A DNA stretch of 64,000 bases, from contig JAHBVC010000002.1 in assembly GCA_019637755.1 (NCBI GenBank), forward strand, positions 62,001-126,000, written 5' to 3'. The notes below the pieces were generated by a model. It worked only from the letters and a program-made list of their open reading frames with translations. It was not told where the DNA came from and ran no database searches. Numbering within the stretch: the stretch's first letter is position 1; every line of letters starts with the position of its first letter. Made by a program: the position numbers and the translations under genes. Below are positions 7,488 to 15,758 of the stretch, piece after piece. The DNA is from Anaerolineales bacterium. GTDB lineage: Bacteria > Chloroflexota > Anaerolineae > Anaerolineales > UBA11579.

Positions 7488-8306
7488 TCAACCGGGTTCA
7501 TTAATCAGCCTGCCCCACTCCGCTAGCGTGAGCGTTTGTGGGCGGCGCATCGGGTCGATGCCAGCCGCCTGCAGGCGGCTGGCGGCTTCGGTCTTGCCCC
7601 ACATCGCCCCCAGCGAGTTGGCCAGCGTCTTGCGCTTCTGGGCGAAGGCTGCTTTGGCTACTTTGAAGAAGGGGTCGATCCGTTCCCAGGGCAGCAAGGG
7701 TTGCTGGTAGAGCTCAATCAGCAGCAGCGCCGAATCCACGTTGGGTGCCGGGTAGAAGGCACCGGCGGGAATGTGGTGCGCCAGCCGCGGCTGGCCGTAG
7801 AGCTGCACGCTGAGCGCCAGCAGCGAAAGGTCCGGCGCGCTGGCGCAGGCCCGCTGGGCTACCTCCAGCTGCACGGTGAGCGCCATGCGCGCCGGGCGTG
7901 GGTGGCTCTCCAGCAAGTGGCGGATAAGGTTCGAGGTCAGATAGTAGGGGATATTGGCAACGACCAGAAAGCCGTCTTGCGTGAAGTGCTGGCTGATGTC
8001 TACGTCAAAAATGTCGGCATGCAACACCTGCACGTTCTCCACGCCCTGCAGCGTGCTGCTGAGGGCGGGCAGCAAGCCCGCATCCAGCTCCACGGCCACC
8101 ACGCGGCCAGCTGCGGCCGCCAGGTGGCGGGTCAGCGAGCCGAGCCCGGCGCCGATCTCGAGCACCTCATCGCCTGCCCCTACCCCGGCCGCACGCACGA
8201 TGTTCTCCAAATGCACTTCATCAACGAGAAAGTTTTGGCCCAGGCGTTTGTTGGGCCGCAGGCCGTGAGCGCGCAGCAGCGCGGGAACATTAAGGGGCGG
8301 GAGCAT
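7488..8306 (-). CDS. rsmA: 16S rRNA dimethyladenosine transferase
   Basis: The 272-residue enzyme dimethylates two adjacent adenines in the 3' terminal hairpin of 16S rRNA. N-terminal KRLGQNFLVD, SAM-binding VLEIGAGLGSLT (residues 48-59), the acidic VVAVELD, and the catalytic NIPYYLTS (residues 118-125) are all present. The C-terminal region has FYPAPNVDSA and the Phe-Lys-rich helix AKAAFAQKRKTL. Length is normal. A TATAAT box lies 6 nt before the ATG, with no Shine-Dalgarno. Confidence 0.95.
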   Translation of the reverse strand: MLPPLNVPALLRAHGLRPNKRLGQNFLVDEVHLENIVRAAGVGAGDEVLEIGAGLGSLTRHLAAAAGRVVAVELDAGLLPALSSTLQGVENVQVLHADIFDVDISQHFTQDGFLVVANIPYYLTSNLIRHLLESHPRPARMALTVQLEVAQRACASAPDLSLLALSVQLYGQPRLAHHIPAGAFYPAPNVDSALLLIELYQQPLLPWERIDPFFKVAKAAFAQKRKTLANSLGAMWGKTEAASRLQAAGIDPMRRPQTLTLAEWGRLINEPG

Positions 8307-8312
8307 GCGGCA

Positions 8313-8318
8313 ATTATA
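8313..8318 (-). promoter_or_regulatory. -10 box of rsmA, apparently leaderless
   Basis: On the minus strand TATAAT is followed by TGCCGC and then the rsmA ATG. The 6-nt gap leaves no room for a ribosome binding site. Confidence 0.55.
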
Positions 8319-8360
8319 AGTATGAAGGCGGAGGGATGAAAATTAGGAATTAGCAGATTG

Positions 8361-8424
8361 GAGATTGCTTCGTCCGTTTGCGGCTTGCATGGCGTCGAAG
8401 CCGCAATACTCCTCGCAATGACAG
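8361..8424. repeat. Solitary copy of the GTCATTGCGAGG/CGAAGCAATC palindromic repeat
   Basis: Read on the minus strand, this copy begins GTCATTGCGAGGAGTATTGC and ends AAACGGACGAAGCAATC. A stem of GCGGCTT/AAGCCGC (8380-8386 and 8398-8404) lies inside. It lies between the ends of rsmA's upstream region and the G5/3D gene's stop. The same ends define the array at 15759-16547. Confidence 0.85.
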
Positions 8425-8429
8425 TCAGG

Positions 8430-9818
8430 CTACGGCGGCCACACCAAAGGCACATCTGGCGGCACGGGTGTGGTGAAGTACATGGTGACATACTGTGCCC
8501 AGCCCACGTAATCATCATCCGTGTAGGCCAAGTCGATCCACGGCACGCTGCGGTCACGGTAGGCGCCAACATCCGCCACTACCGCCGAGCCGTAGCCAGG
8601 GATGTAGACGCTGTGTCCTCCCAAGGCGATGTACCAGTTGTACCAGGTAGCGATCACGCCACGCTTGACTGGCAAGCCCAACGAGGTACCGTGGTAGCAC
8701 TTGTCTGGCACGCCGGAGCGACACGGCGAGTAGGAGGTAGCGAACACCTGCACGGCGCGGTAATACTCGATCGTGACGCCGTCCACCACCGCAGTGTGAA
8801 TGACGATCTTGGTACCGTAGCCATTGATCTGCTCCACCGGTTGCACCAGCAGGCGCTCGGCTTCGGTTTGGCGCGAGACTTCCTGGCCATCCTCATAGCG
8901 CACGCGTACGCGCGCCGCTTGCACACCATCCTGGCCGAGCTGCACCACCGATTGCTGATCCAGTTCGGCGCTATCGTCAGGCTGCCAGCGCGTCTCATGG
9001 GGCACAATTTCCTGCACCAACTGCACGCTCTCTTGCACGCGCACCACGCGTATCTGGCCATCTGCCGGCACGGGCTGATCTTCGGCCGGCACGCTGTAGT
9101 CCTCGCCTTGCAGCGCCACCCCAGCCTGGGCCAGCGCTTCGCCCACCGTGGCAGCCGGGCTGTACACGGTGTGGCTCTCGCCGGCCAACTGCACGGTCAG
9201 CGGGCGGGCACGTACCAGTTGAGCATTGAGCGCAGCATCCAGCGGCGTTTCGGCCGGCGGTTCTAATTGATCCGCCGCGGCCAGCGCAATGCCCTGCGCG
9301 GCCAGCGCCTCGCCGAGGGTGCTGGCCGCGCTGTGGAACTGTTGGGTCTGGCCATCCACTTCCAGCGTGATCGTCACCGGGCGGCGCAGGGTGAGCACCA
9401 GCGCAGCCCCTGTCGGCAGCGGCTGCGCAGGGTCAAGCGGGCGGCCCGCCAGCAGCAACTGGTCGGCGGCAGTCAACTCCACATCCCACTCCGCCAGCAG
9501 GCTACGCACCTGGCGTTCGCTGCTGACGGTGTGATACCACTCGCCATCGGCAAACAGGTGTATGCGCGCGGCGCGTTCCACGGCGATGACCAGCCCATTG
9601 CGCAGCGGCATCCAGCGGGCCGGCTGCACCGTATCCGCCGGGGCCAGCACGACACCGGCCTCAGCCAGCGCGGCGCCTACGCTAAGCGCCCGCGTGGTCA
9701 GCGGCTCGGCCTGGCCATCGACCAAAATTGTCACTTGGCGCGCCGTAGCCGCATAGCCCGCCAGCAAGACAAGCACTGCGGCCACGATGGCTAGCCAACG
9801 AATACGTTTGGGGGTCAT
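8430..9818 (-). CDS. Secreted or membrane-anchored DUF348/G5/3D-domain cell-wall protein
   Basis: The 462-residue protein starts with a signal-anchor (WLAIVAAVLVLLAGYA, residues 9-24). About four ubiquitin-like DUF348 repeats follow, each with a V-DG start and an S-V-EAL-AG helix (around residues 28, 90, 150 and 205). A G5-like domain follows near 260-340 (EIVPHETRWQPD ... VQPVEQINGYGTKIV). The C-terminal 3D domain (from about 355) has ATSYSPC, LPVKRGVIA, VYIPGYGSAVVADVG and WIDLAYTDDDY, the aspartate pattern of the MltA/RpfB-associated catalytic barrel. It probably acts on or binds peptidoglycan outside the membrane. A solitary palindromic repeat abuts its stop. Confidence 0.8.
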   Translation of the reverse strand: MTPKRIRWLAIVAAVLVLLAGYAATARQVTILVDGQAEPLTTRALSVGAALAEAGVVLAPADTVQPARWMPLRNGLVIAVERAARIHLFADGEWYHTVSSERQVRSLLAEWDVELTAADQLLLAGRPLDPAQPLPTGAALVLTLRRPVTITLEVDGQTQQFHSAASTLGEALAAQGIALAAADQLEPPAETPLDAALNAQLVRARPLTVQLAGESHTVYSPAATVGEALAQAGVALQGEDYSVPAEDQPVPADGQIRVVRVQESVQLVQEIVPHETRWQPDDSAELDQQSVVQLGQDGVQAARVRVRYEDGQEVSRQTEAERLLVQPVEQINGYGTKIVIHTAVVDGVTIEYYRAVQVFATSYSPCRSGVPDKCYHGTSLGLPVKRGVIATWYNWYIALGGHSVYIPGYGSAVVADVGAYRDRSVPWIDLAYTDDDYVGWAQYVTMYFTTPVPPDVPLVWPP

Positions 9819-9853
9819 TTCAACAGTGTACCTGGCTGAAACAATGCGGCAAC

Positions 9854-10783
9854 TTAACGTTTGATGTGGCGCCGCCCAGGCGCATAGTGTTGCTGGTAAT
9901 AATCATAGGCTGCGCCGGCAACCACCACCGCGAACAGCCCCACCGCCGCCCAAACCAGCGGCTCAATGCGCGCCTGGCTTTCCAGTTGCACCGGGCCACT
10001 GCTGTTGCGATTAAAGGGCCGCAGCGCGGGATTGCCGCGCGTCAGGCCCTGCGCCACGGCCAGCAGGTTGGTCACGCGCCCCAATGACCAACCCAGCTCC
10101 TCGCTGGCTGGCATGGTCGGCGCCACGGTGGCGCCGAAGCGGGTCTTGTGCACAAAGCGCCACGGGTCGGCCACAGCAATATCGGCGAGGTACAGCGGCG
10201 AATCCTCTGTGCCGAAATTGATTTCGCTACCATCCGCCCCGTGGCAGTCCGCACAACTGGCTTGAAAATCCTTGCGCCCTTCTTCGGCATTGCCCAGCGC
10301 GCCGCCATTGGTGGGGTTGATCATCAGGTCGGTATCCACCAAGCGCGTGCGCAGGAAGGCGATCAGATCACGCGTGGCATCCGAGTCGAGATAGCTGCTG
10401 AAATCATGGTTGGCGTTGGCGCTGCCGTTAAGCCAGCTAAGCACTTCGGCCTGCGAGCCGCCGACGATGCCGGTAATGCCTTTGAAGCCAGTGTAGTAGG
10501 TGGAATGCTGCCCATAGGCGCCCGCGGCACCTTTGTAATCCCAGCCGTGGCACGCTACACAGGTCCAGGTTTGCGTGCCGGCACTTTTATTGACGTCTTG
10601 TGTGTTCCACAGGGGGTGGTTGCCGGGCGGTGGCACCACATCCAGGGTGATCATCCAGTTTTCGTAGATGCGGCCGCCGCGCACGGGGTCGCCCAGCACC
10701 TGGCCAGCCCAGCCGCGCCCGGCGGCCAAGGCGCACAACGCGGCAAACAGAACAAAAAAGGTAAAAGCCAGTAGACGCTTCAT
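9854..10783 (-). CDS. Exported diheme c-type cytochrome with C-terminal membrane anchor
   Basis: The 309-residue product begins with a signal peptide (MKRLLAFTFFVLFAALCALAAG). Two CXXCH sites follow: CVACHG at about residues 75-79 and CADCHG near residue 180. An anchor (LVWAAVGLFAVVVAGAAY) lies near the end, followed by a basic tail. It is probably an electron-carrying subunit or partner of the adjacent bc-type complex, but a perfect 14-bp hairpin separates it from that operon. The chosen ATG (10783) gives a proper signal peptide; the frame opens further upstream to 10843 without similarity to a signal. Confidence 0.82.
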   Translation of the reverse strand: MKRLLAFTFFVLFAALCALAAGRGWAGQVLGDPVRGGRIYENWMITLDVVPPPGNHPLWNTQDVNKSAGTQTWTCVACHGWDYKGAAGAYGQHSTYYTGFKGITGIVGGSQAEVLSWLNGSANANHDFSSYLDSDATRDLIAFLRTRLVDTDLMINPTNGGALGNAEEGRKDFQASCADCHGADGSEINFGTEDSPLYLADIAVADPWRFVHKTRFGATVAPTMPASEELGWSLGRVTNLLAVAQGLTRGNPALRPFNRNSSGPVQLESQARIEPLVWAAVGLFAVVVAGAAYDYYQQHYAPGRRHIKR

Positions 10784-10842
10784 GAGGGCAACGCGAACAG
10801 CCAGTATAACATCCGCAAAAAATTCGCCGGGGTGCCGATACA

Positions 10843-10872
10843 CAAGCGCCCCTTCGAGCGAAGGGGCGCTTG
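10843..10872. terminator. Perfect 14-bp hairpin between the bc operon and the next cytochrome gene
   Basis: CAAGCGCCCCTTCG and its exact complement are separated by 2 nt. It lies just after the stop of the leftward diheme cytochrome gene (10892) and before the next gene's start. No U-tract follows, so it may be an mRNA-end stabiliser or a weak terminator. Confidence 0.6.
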
Positions 10873-10891
10873 GTTAGTCAGCGGAATAGGT

Positions 10892-11692
10892 TTACTGAGT
10901 ACGATCCAGCAGGAAGGCGATCAGATCGCTGATGTCTTCCTCGGAAAGGATCTCGGAAAAGTTCTGCGGCATTACGTCAGGCGAGAAGCCGGGCACGACG
11001 AAGGCATTCGGGTCCACGATGGACTGGTGAATGTACTCCTCGGCGCTCAGGCCGGCCACTTCATTGCCGGCACGGCCAGCCAGGCCGTCGAGCACGGGGC
11101 CGACGGTGGCGGTGCTGATGCCGCTGATGGTGTGGCAAGCCACACAACCCGCCTGGGTGAAGAGTGCCATGCCGCGGCCCTCGGGAGTCGATTCATCCAC
11201 TACCGGGCCGATCGGCTCAGGCGTGGGGATCTCGCCCAGGGCGTATTGCTCAAAGTTCATGATGAAGGCGGCTACGGCGCGAATTTGGTCATCGCGCAGC
11301 GGGCCACCAAAGCGCTCCGACCAGGTGGGCATCGCCGGGCTGCCACCGCCGACATACTCGGGGCGAGTGGAGACCTGGCGGCCGGTGGTGACCACGGAGA
11401 CAATGTAGTCCTCCAGGGTGCTGCCCCAGCCGATCTCCGCCATGCGCTCGGCAAAGAAGTGCTCGTCGCGCAGGCTGGGCGCAATGCCGGTAATGCCCTG
11501 CCCCTGCGTGCCATGGCAACGGGTGCAGTTGGCCTGGAAAACGCCAGCGCCGAATTCGATCTGGCGGGCGCGCTGTTGCTGCACATAATCCGCCAGACGC
11601 TGCGGCTCACGGATGCCCAGGATGATGATGATCGCCGCACTGAGCAGAACAAAGATGGTGCCAAGTACGATCTCGAGTTGAACGCGTTTCAT
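10892..11692 (-). CDS. Diheme cytochrome c subunit of bc-type complex
   Basis: The 266-residue protein has an uncleaved N-terminal anchor (VLGTIFVLLSAAIIIILGI) and two cytochrome c domains. CTRCHG lies at residues 56-60 and CVACHT near residue 176. Likely distal methionines are in PAMPTW and DVMPQNF, each a typical c-type sixth-ligand motif. It follows the cytochrome b gene in the same operon with a strong GAGGAG Shine-Dalgarno. It therefore takes the place of cytochrome c1 or f in carrying electrons from the Rieske centre. A hairpin follows its stop. Confidence 0.85.
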   Translation of the reverse strand: MKRVQLEIVLGTIFVLLSAAIIIILGIREPQRLADYVQQQRARQIEFGAGVFQANCTRCHGTQGQGITGIAPSLRDEHFFAERMAEIGWGSTLEDYIVSVVTTGRQVSTRPEYVGGGSPAMPTWSERFGGPLRDDQIRAVAAFIMNFEQYALGEIPTPEPIGPVVDESTPEGRGMALFTQAGCVACHTISGISTATVGPVLDGLAGRAGNEVAGLSAEEYIHQSIVDPNAFVVPGFSPDVMPQNFSEILSEEDISDLIAFLLDRTQ

Positions 11693-11717
11693 GGGTGTTT
11701 ACTCTCCTCGTACCCAG

Positions 11718-13484
11718 TTACTCAGAACCCAGCGTGCGGTTCTCATGCAGGAAATAGGTGTGTTCGTAGGTCTTGTCCTCTCCGGTGGTCGGGTCGGTCC
11801 AATCGACCTGCGGGGTTATCCGCACCATGCCCGGTTGGAACTGCTCGACGATGATACGCGCCGCCAGATCAGGCAGGCGGCCATCGGCTTCCGCAGCCAG
11901 CAAGCGCTCGCTGAACTGGTTGAACACCGCGGTCAGTTGCGGGCAACCGATCACCACGTTTTCCGGCTTGTTGTGATCCGGCTGGTAGGCCAGGCCGGGG
12001 CACAAGTCGCGCCCGTAGTCCTCGCCGACGGTGTAGATACCCTGGGCTTGCGAAAGCTCAGCGTAAGGAACTTCACGCAACGGGCCTTCGCCTTCTTCGG
12101 GCGCCAGGTCTTGAATGACGCGCGTGGCCGCCGGGGTTTCGATGCCGTATTCAGGCAAGCCCATGTAACTGAGCGCCAGCATGATAAAGACCCACGAGAG
12201 GCCCCAGGCGATGGCAAACGGCCGCTTGCTGGAGAGACGCGAAGGATTTTTGTCGATGTAGGGGATGGAGACCAGCAGCACCACCAAGACCGGCGGCACG
12301 ATCAGGCCCATGACGAACTTGGAGTCGAGGATCTTGCTCAACTCCAGGGTGAAGTCGACGCCGAACAGGCCCAGCAGCGGGTGCAGGATGGGGTTGACCA
12401 GGCTTTCGATGATGCTGGCCGGGTCTACCTTCAGCATGCCTTGCAGCCACCAGAAATACCAGGGGGCTTTAGTGTCCAGCGGCGTGCTTTGCGGGTTGGC
12501 GTGCGTTTCCAGCGGAGAGTGGAACCAGCGGAAGTACAGGATCACCAGCATGACGAAGATGCCCAACGTAATGAGGAAGATCTCATGGCTGAGCAGATCA
12601 GGGATCAAGTCAATGCGGCGGTTGTATTCCTTCTTCTTGTCAGCTGGCAGCTCCAGCTCTTCCACCACGGCCGGCAGCGAAATGCTGTGCTCACGCGAAA
12701 CCTTGTAGTAGTGAATACTGATGAACAGGATGGCGATCAGCGGGAAGAGGATGACGTGCTGCAGGTAGAAACGCAGCAAACCACCCATACCGATATCGGG
12801 CGCGCCACGCATCACCAAGTTCAGCGTGGGGCCAACGATCGGGCCAGACTCGGTGATCGAGGTACCTACGGTCACCGCCCAGTAGGACAACTGGTCCCAG
12901 GGCAGCAGGTAGCCGGTGAAGCTCAGCCAAGCCGTGATGGCCAGCAGGATCACACCCGTGAGCCAGGTGAAGGAACGCGGTCCCTTGTAGGAGCCGGTGA
13001 AGTAGGTGCGCAGCATATGCAGCCAACTAAAGGCCACCATCGCTTCAGCACCCAGGCGGTGAATATCGCGGAACAGCTCACCGAAGAACACATTGCTCTC
13101 GATGGCCAGCACCGAACCATAGGCTTGGTCCGGGAAGGGTACGTAGTAGGCCATCAGAATAACGCCGGTGATCACTTCGATCACGAAGAAGAAGGTGACG
13201 AAGAAACCCAGGCGGAAGGTGTGCGTGAACCAGGTGGCCGCCTGCGGGTAGTAACGCGGGCGCAAGTGGGCCACGAAGCTGGTGGTGATCACCTTGTAGC
13301 GCGGGTTGGGCTTTTCGGTCGGCGGATCGCCGCGCATGATGGCACGCAGCTCACGCAGGTTGAGGCCGGCGGTGATGATGCGAATACGATCATCGAGCGC
13401 CTGGAACAAGGCCGATTTCCACTCGCTGCGCGGTGGGATCGGGGAGTAGTTAAGCCGTTTGAGGATGTTGTTGATGAAGGTCAT
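11718..13484 (-). CDS. Cytochrome b subunit of bc-type complex, fused form with soluble C-terminal extension
   Basis: The 588-residue protein joins a b6-like N-terminal half and a subunit-IV-like C-terminal half in one chain. Heme-binding histidines are in the first helices (FRDIHRLGAE, SWLHMLRTYFTG) and in the fourth-helix region (FYLQHVILF, FISIHYYKVSREH). The quinol-site tryptophan-tyrosine motif appears as APWYFWW, and three more helices follow. After about residue 450 comes a roughly 130-residue hydrophilic tail with CPGLAYQPDH and IGCPQL, absent from standard cytochromes b. Its gene lies between Rieske and the diheme cytochrome genes. It oxidises quinol and moves protons. Confidence 0.9.
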   Translation of the reverse strand: MTFINNILKRLNYSPIPPRSEWKSALFQALDDRIRIITAGLNLRELRAIMRGDPPTEKPNPRYKVITTSFVAHLRPRYYPQAATWFTHTFRLGFFVTFFFVIEVITGVILMAYYVPFPDQAYGSVLAIESNVFFGELFRDIHRLGAEAMVAFSWLHMLRTYFTGSYKGPRSFTWLTGVILLAITAWLSFTGYLLPWDQLSYWAVTVGTSITESGPIVGPTLNLVMRGAPDIGMGGLLRFYLQHVILFPLIAILFISIHYYKVSREHSISLPAVVEELELPADKKKEYNRRIDLIPDLLSHEIFLITLGIFVMLVILYFRWFHSPLETHANPQSTPLDTKAPWYFWWLQGMLKVDPASIIESLVNPILHPLLGLFGVDFTLELSKILDSKFVMGLIVPPVLVVLLVSIPYIDKNPSRLSSKRPFAIAWGLSWVFIMLALSYMGLPEYGIETPAATRVIQDLAPEEGEGPLREVPYAELSQAQGIYTVGEDYGRDLCPGLAYQPDHNKPENVVIGCPQLTAVFNQFSERLLAAEADGRLPDLAARIIVEQFQPGMVRITPQVDWTDPTTGEDKTYEHTYFLHENRTLGSE

Positions 13485-13493
13485 GTCTCGCTC

Positions 13494-14075
13494 TTAACCG
13501 TGAACTTCGCCAAGGATCTTGGCGCCAGTGTTGACGCGGACAATCGCATTCGGGTTGTCCGGCAGGGGAACCGGGCCACCATCCGCGGGGGTCTGGGCCA
13601 ACACGTTGCCGTTCTCGTCTTCGATGGTGATCACGAAGCGATCGAGGCTGCGCGGCGCTGGGCCGAGGATGTAGTCACCGTTGTGAGCGTACTGGGAACC
13701 GTGGCAGGGGCAGATGAACTTGAACTCCTGGTCACTCCAGCCGTAGATACAGCCCAAGTGCACACACACCTTGTACAGGGCAGTCACGCCCTCAGGGGTG
13801 TTGGAAATCCACAGCTTGACCTTGGGGAAGTTGGCCGGGGCCGCTTCAGGCCCGGGCAGGTCACCCACGCGCCCGACGGTGAACATACCGCCAAACTCGC
13901 CTTCGCGGAAACGCGGGATACCAAAGATCACCGCACCGCCCGCCAGGGTCAGGGTCAGAAACCCCAGAGATGACAACCAGGCGATGTTAAGAAACTCGCG
14001 CCGGTTCAAAGGCGGGTTGGCTTGCTCCTCAGGGGGTACTTCAGTTTGGCCGGTGGGAACGGCAGCTTGCGTCAT
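13494..14075 (-). CDS. Rieske iron-sulfur protein
   Basis: The 193-residue protein has a twin-arginine-type N-terminus (LNRREFLNIAW) with a hydrophobic anchor, then a Rieske fold. Cluster motifs are CVHLGC (Cys104, His106, disulfide Cys109) and CPCHGS (disulfide Cys122, ligands Cys124 and His125), followed by GPAPRSLDRF. It passes electrons from quinol to the diheme cytochrome. The gene is 9 nt upstream of the cytochrome b gene and in the same direction. Confidence 0.95.
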   Translation of the reverse strand: MTQAAVPTGQTEVPPEEQANPPLNRREFLNIAWLSSLGFLTLTLAGGAVIFGIPRFREGEFGGMFTVGRVGDLPGPEAAPANFPKVKLWISNTPEGVTALYKVCVHLGCIYGWSDQEFKFICPCHGSQYAHNGDYILGPAPRSLDRFVITIEDENGNVLAQTPADGGPVPLPDNPNAIVRVNTGAKILGEVHG

Positions 14076-14139
14076 TCGGCTCTCCTAACAGATGGTTCCT
14101 TATTTGCGTATTTTATCACTACTATTGAACCCGGGGCAA

Positions 14140-14526
14140 CTAGCCAGGCAGGGCGTACTGGGCGGTATAGATTGCGCGAATGATCAGCCCCACCGTGATG
14201 ATCGTGGCGGTACTGTAGACCAGAATCTCCGCGCGGGCCGAGCGCCCCTTGGTGTACAGGTAGGCCGCCGGGATCATGATCGGCAGAATCATGCCATACA
14301 GCAAGTGAATGTTGCGCATCGGGCGATAGCCGCCCAGCCACAAATAGCCGCCCAACAGACATTCGGCCAAGATCAGCAACTCAGCAATCACCAGCATGCC
14401 CCAATACGAGGAATCGATGCCTTGCTTGCGAAAAAAACGCACATAGCCCCACACAGACAGGATGAGGAAATAGTACAGCGAGGTTGAACCCAAACCTGCA
14501 TGCAGGCGAACTACAAAATCGGCCAT
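14140..14526 (-). CDS. Four-helix membrane protein heading the bc operon
   Basis: The 128-residue protein has about four hydrophobic segments (LYYFLILSVWGYVRFF, WGMLVIAELLILAECLLGGYLWL, LLYGMILPIMIPAAYLY, IITVGLIIRAIYTAQY). Histidines occur at the membrane edges (RLHAGLG, NIHLLYG). The gene has AAGGAG before its ATG and is 64 nt ahead of the Rieske gene, so it is probably the first gene of the bc operon. I do not recognise a characterised family. It may be an accessory heme or assembly subunit, which is inference from position only. Confidence 0.7.
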   Translation of the reverse strand: MADFVVRLHAGLGSTSLYYFLILSVWGYVRFFRKQGIDSSYWGMLVIAELLILAECLLGGYLWLGGYRPMRNIHLLYGMILPIMIPAAYLYTKGRSARAEILVYSTATIITVGLIIRAIYTAQYALPG

Positions 14527-14590
14527 GGTGCTCCTTGAATGACATTATTCTAATCACTTTGAGTGTAGCAATAAAGGCGAAAGTAAGCCT

Positions 14591-14651
14591 GTCACTTGGT
14601 TGGCTAGTCACCTAGTCGAGCAATGACTAGGTGACTAGCCAACCAAGCGAC
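14591..14651. repeat. 27-bp inverted repeat between divergent operons
   Basis: The left arm (14591-14617) and right arm (14625-14651) are complementary over 27 bp with one mismatch around a 7-nt loop. The arms are made of GTCACTTGG, TTGGCTAGTC and ACCTAGTC words. The repeat ends 10 nt before the TATAAT box of the rightward oxidoreductase gene and 65 nt before the leftward bc operon's first gene. Confidence 0.9.
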
Positions 14652-14661
14652 TGACACAACA

Positions 14662-14667
14662 TATAAT
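14662..14667 (+). promoter_or_regulatory. -10 box of the oxidoreductase gene, apparently leaderless
   Basis: TATAAT is followed by CGCTGC and the ATG at 14674, a 6-nt gap with no ribosome binding site. The large inverted repeat occupies the place of the -35 region. Confidence 0.6.
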
Positions 14668-14673
14668 CGCTGC

Positions 14674-15702
14674 ATGAAAGCCATCTACTTCGAACAACAC
14701 GGCGGGCCAGAGGTACTGCAGTATGGCGAGCGCCCCACCCCGCAACCCGCCCCCGGCTGGGTGCGCGTCAAGTTGAGCGCCGCAGCGCTCAACCATGCTG
14801 ATCTGTTCGTGCGCGCCGGCTGGTCGGGCATCAAGCTCAGTCTGCCGCATATCCTGGGAGCGGATGGCGCCGGCGTAGTGGATGCGCTGGGTGAGGGCGT
14901 GACGCGCTGGCAACCCGGCCAGCGCGTAGTGATCAATGCCAGTATTTGTATGGAAGAAGACGAATTTACGCAGCGGGGCGAAGAAAACAAGTGCCGCCAC
15001 TGGGAGCTGCTGGGCGAAAGCCTGCCCGGCACCTATGCCGAATATGTGTGCGTGCCGGCCAGCAACCTGCTCGAGATCCCCGGCAGCTTCCCGGCGGCGC
15101 ATGCCGCCGCAGCGGCGCTGGTGTATGTCACCGCCTGGCACTCCATCGTGCGCCGCGGGGCGCTGCAAAAAGGCGAGACGCTGCTGATCGTGGGCGCCTC
15201 GGGCGGCGTGAACACGGCCAGCATCCAGATCGGCAAGTATCTGGGGCTGCGCGTGATCGTGGTGGGCTCAGACGAAAGCAAGTTGGCCTTGGCGCGCCAG
15301 CTGGGCGCCGACGAAGTGATCGACCGCAGCCAGGGCGACTGGAGCAAGGCCGCCTACCTGCTGACCGAGAAGCGCGGTGTGGATGCCGTGGTGGACAATG
15401 TAGGCATTACCTTTATGCAAAGCCTGCGCACGCTGCGCAAAGGCGGCCGCCTGCTCACCGTGGGCAACACCGGCGCACCCACCTTCGAGATCGACAACCG
15501 CTATATCTTCAGCAAGCACCTCAGCATCCTAGGGTCGACGATGGGCACCTTCAAGGATTTTGCCGATGTGATGGCGCTAGTCTTCGCCGGCGAGCTCAAG
15601 CCAGTGGTAGACCGCAGCTACCCGCTGGCAGAAGCACGCGCCGCCCACGCACGCATGGAAGCCGGCGGGCAGATGGGCAAGATTGTTTTGGAGTTCGAGT
15701 GA
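14674..15702 (+). CDS. Zinc-type alcohol dehydrogenase or quinone reductase-like oxidoreductase (MDR superfamily)
   Basis: The 342-residue protein has the GroES-like N-domain (LNHADLFVRAG, LGADGAGVVDALG near residue 60) and a Rossmann domain (LIVGASGGVNTASIQIGKYLG near residue 172, then VVGSDESKLALARQLGADEV). It would use NAD(P)H to reduce or oxidise carbonyl or quinone substrates. The catalytic zinc cysteine position is occupied by AALNHAD, and the structural-zinc loop has only one Cys, so it may be a non-zinc quinone oxidoreductase-like member. The 3' end runs straight into the palindromic repeat array. Confidence 0.85.
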   Translation: MKAIYFEQHGGPEVLQYGERPTPQPAPGWVRVKLSAAALNHADLFVRAGWSGIKLSLPHILGADGAGVVDALGEGVTRWQPGQRVVINASICMEEDEFTQRGEENKCRHWELLGESLPGTYAEYVCVPASNLLEIPGSFPAAHAAAAALVYVTAWHSIVRRGALQKGETLLIVGASGGVNTASIQIGKYLGLRVIVVGSDESKLALARQLGADEVIDRSQGDWSKAAYLLTEKRGVDAVVDNVGITFMQSLRTLRKGGRLLTVGNTGAPTFEIDNRYIFSKHLSILGSTMGTFKDFADVMALVFAGELKPVVDRSYPLAEARAAHARMEAGGQMGKIVLEFE

Positions 15703-15758
15703 GCAGTGAGGAGTCGGCAGTGAGCGGTGAGGAGTGAGGAGTAATCAGGAAACCCGCG
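15703..15758. repeat. AGTGAGG-type heptamer patch
   Basis: The sequence after the oxidoreductase stop is composed of 7-nt words (AGTGAGG, AGTCGGC, AGTGAGC, GGTGAGG, AGTGAGG, AGTAATC). They resemble the CAGTGAG words near 208. It leads directly into the palindromic array. Confidence 0.65.

Noticed and set aside
11691-13973. 760-codon rightward ORF across the bc operon
   Set aside because: It is antisense to the Rieske and cytochrome b genes, which have clear motifs; long opposite frames are expected in GC-rich DNA.
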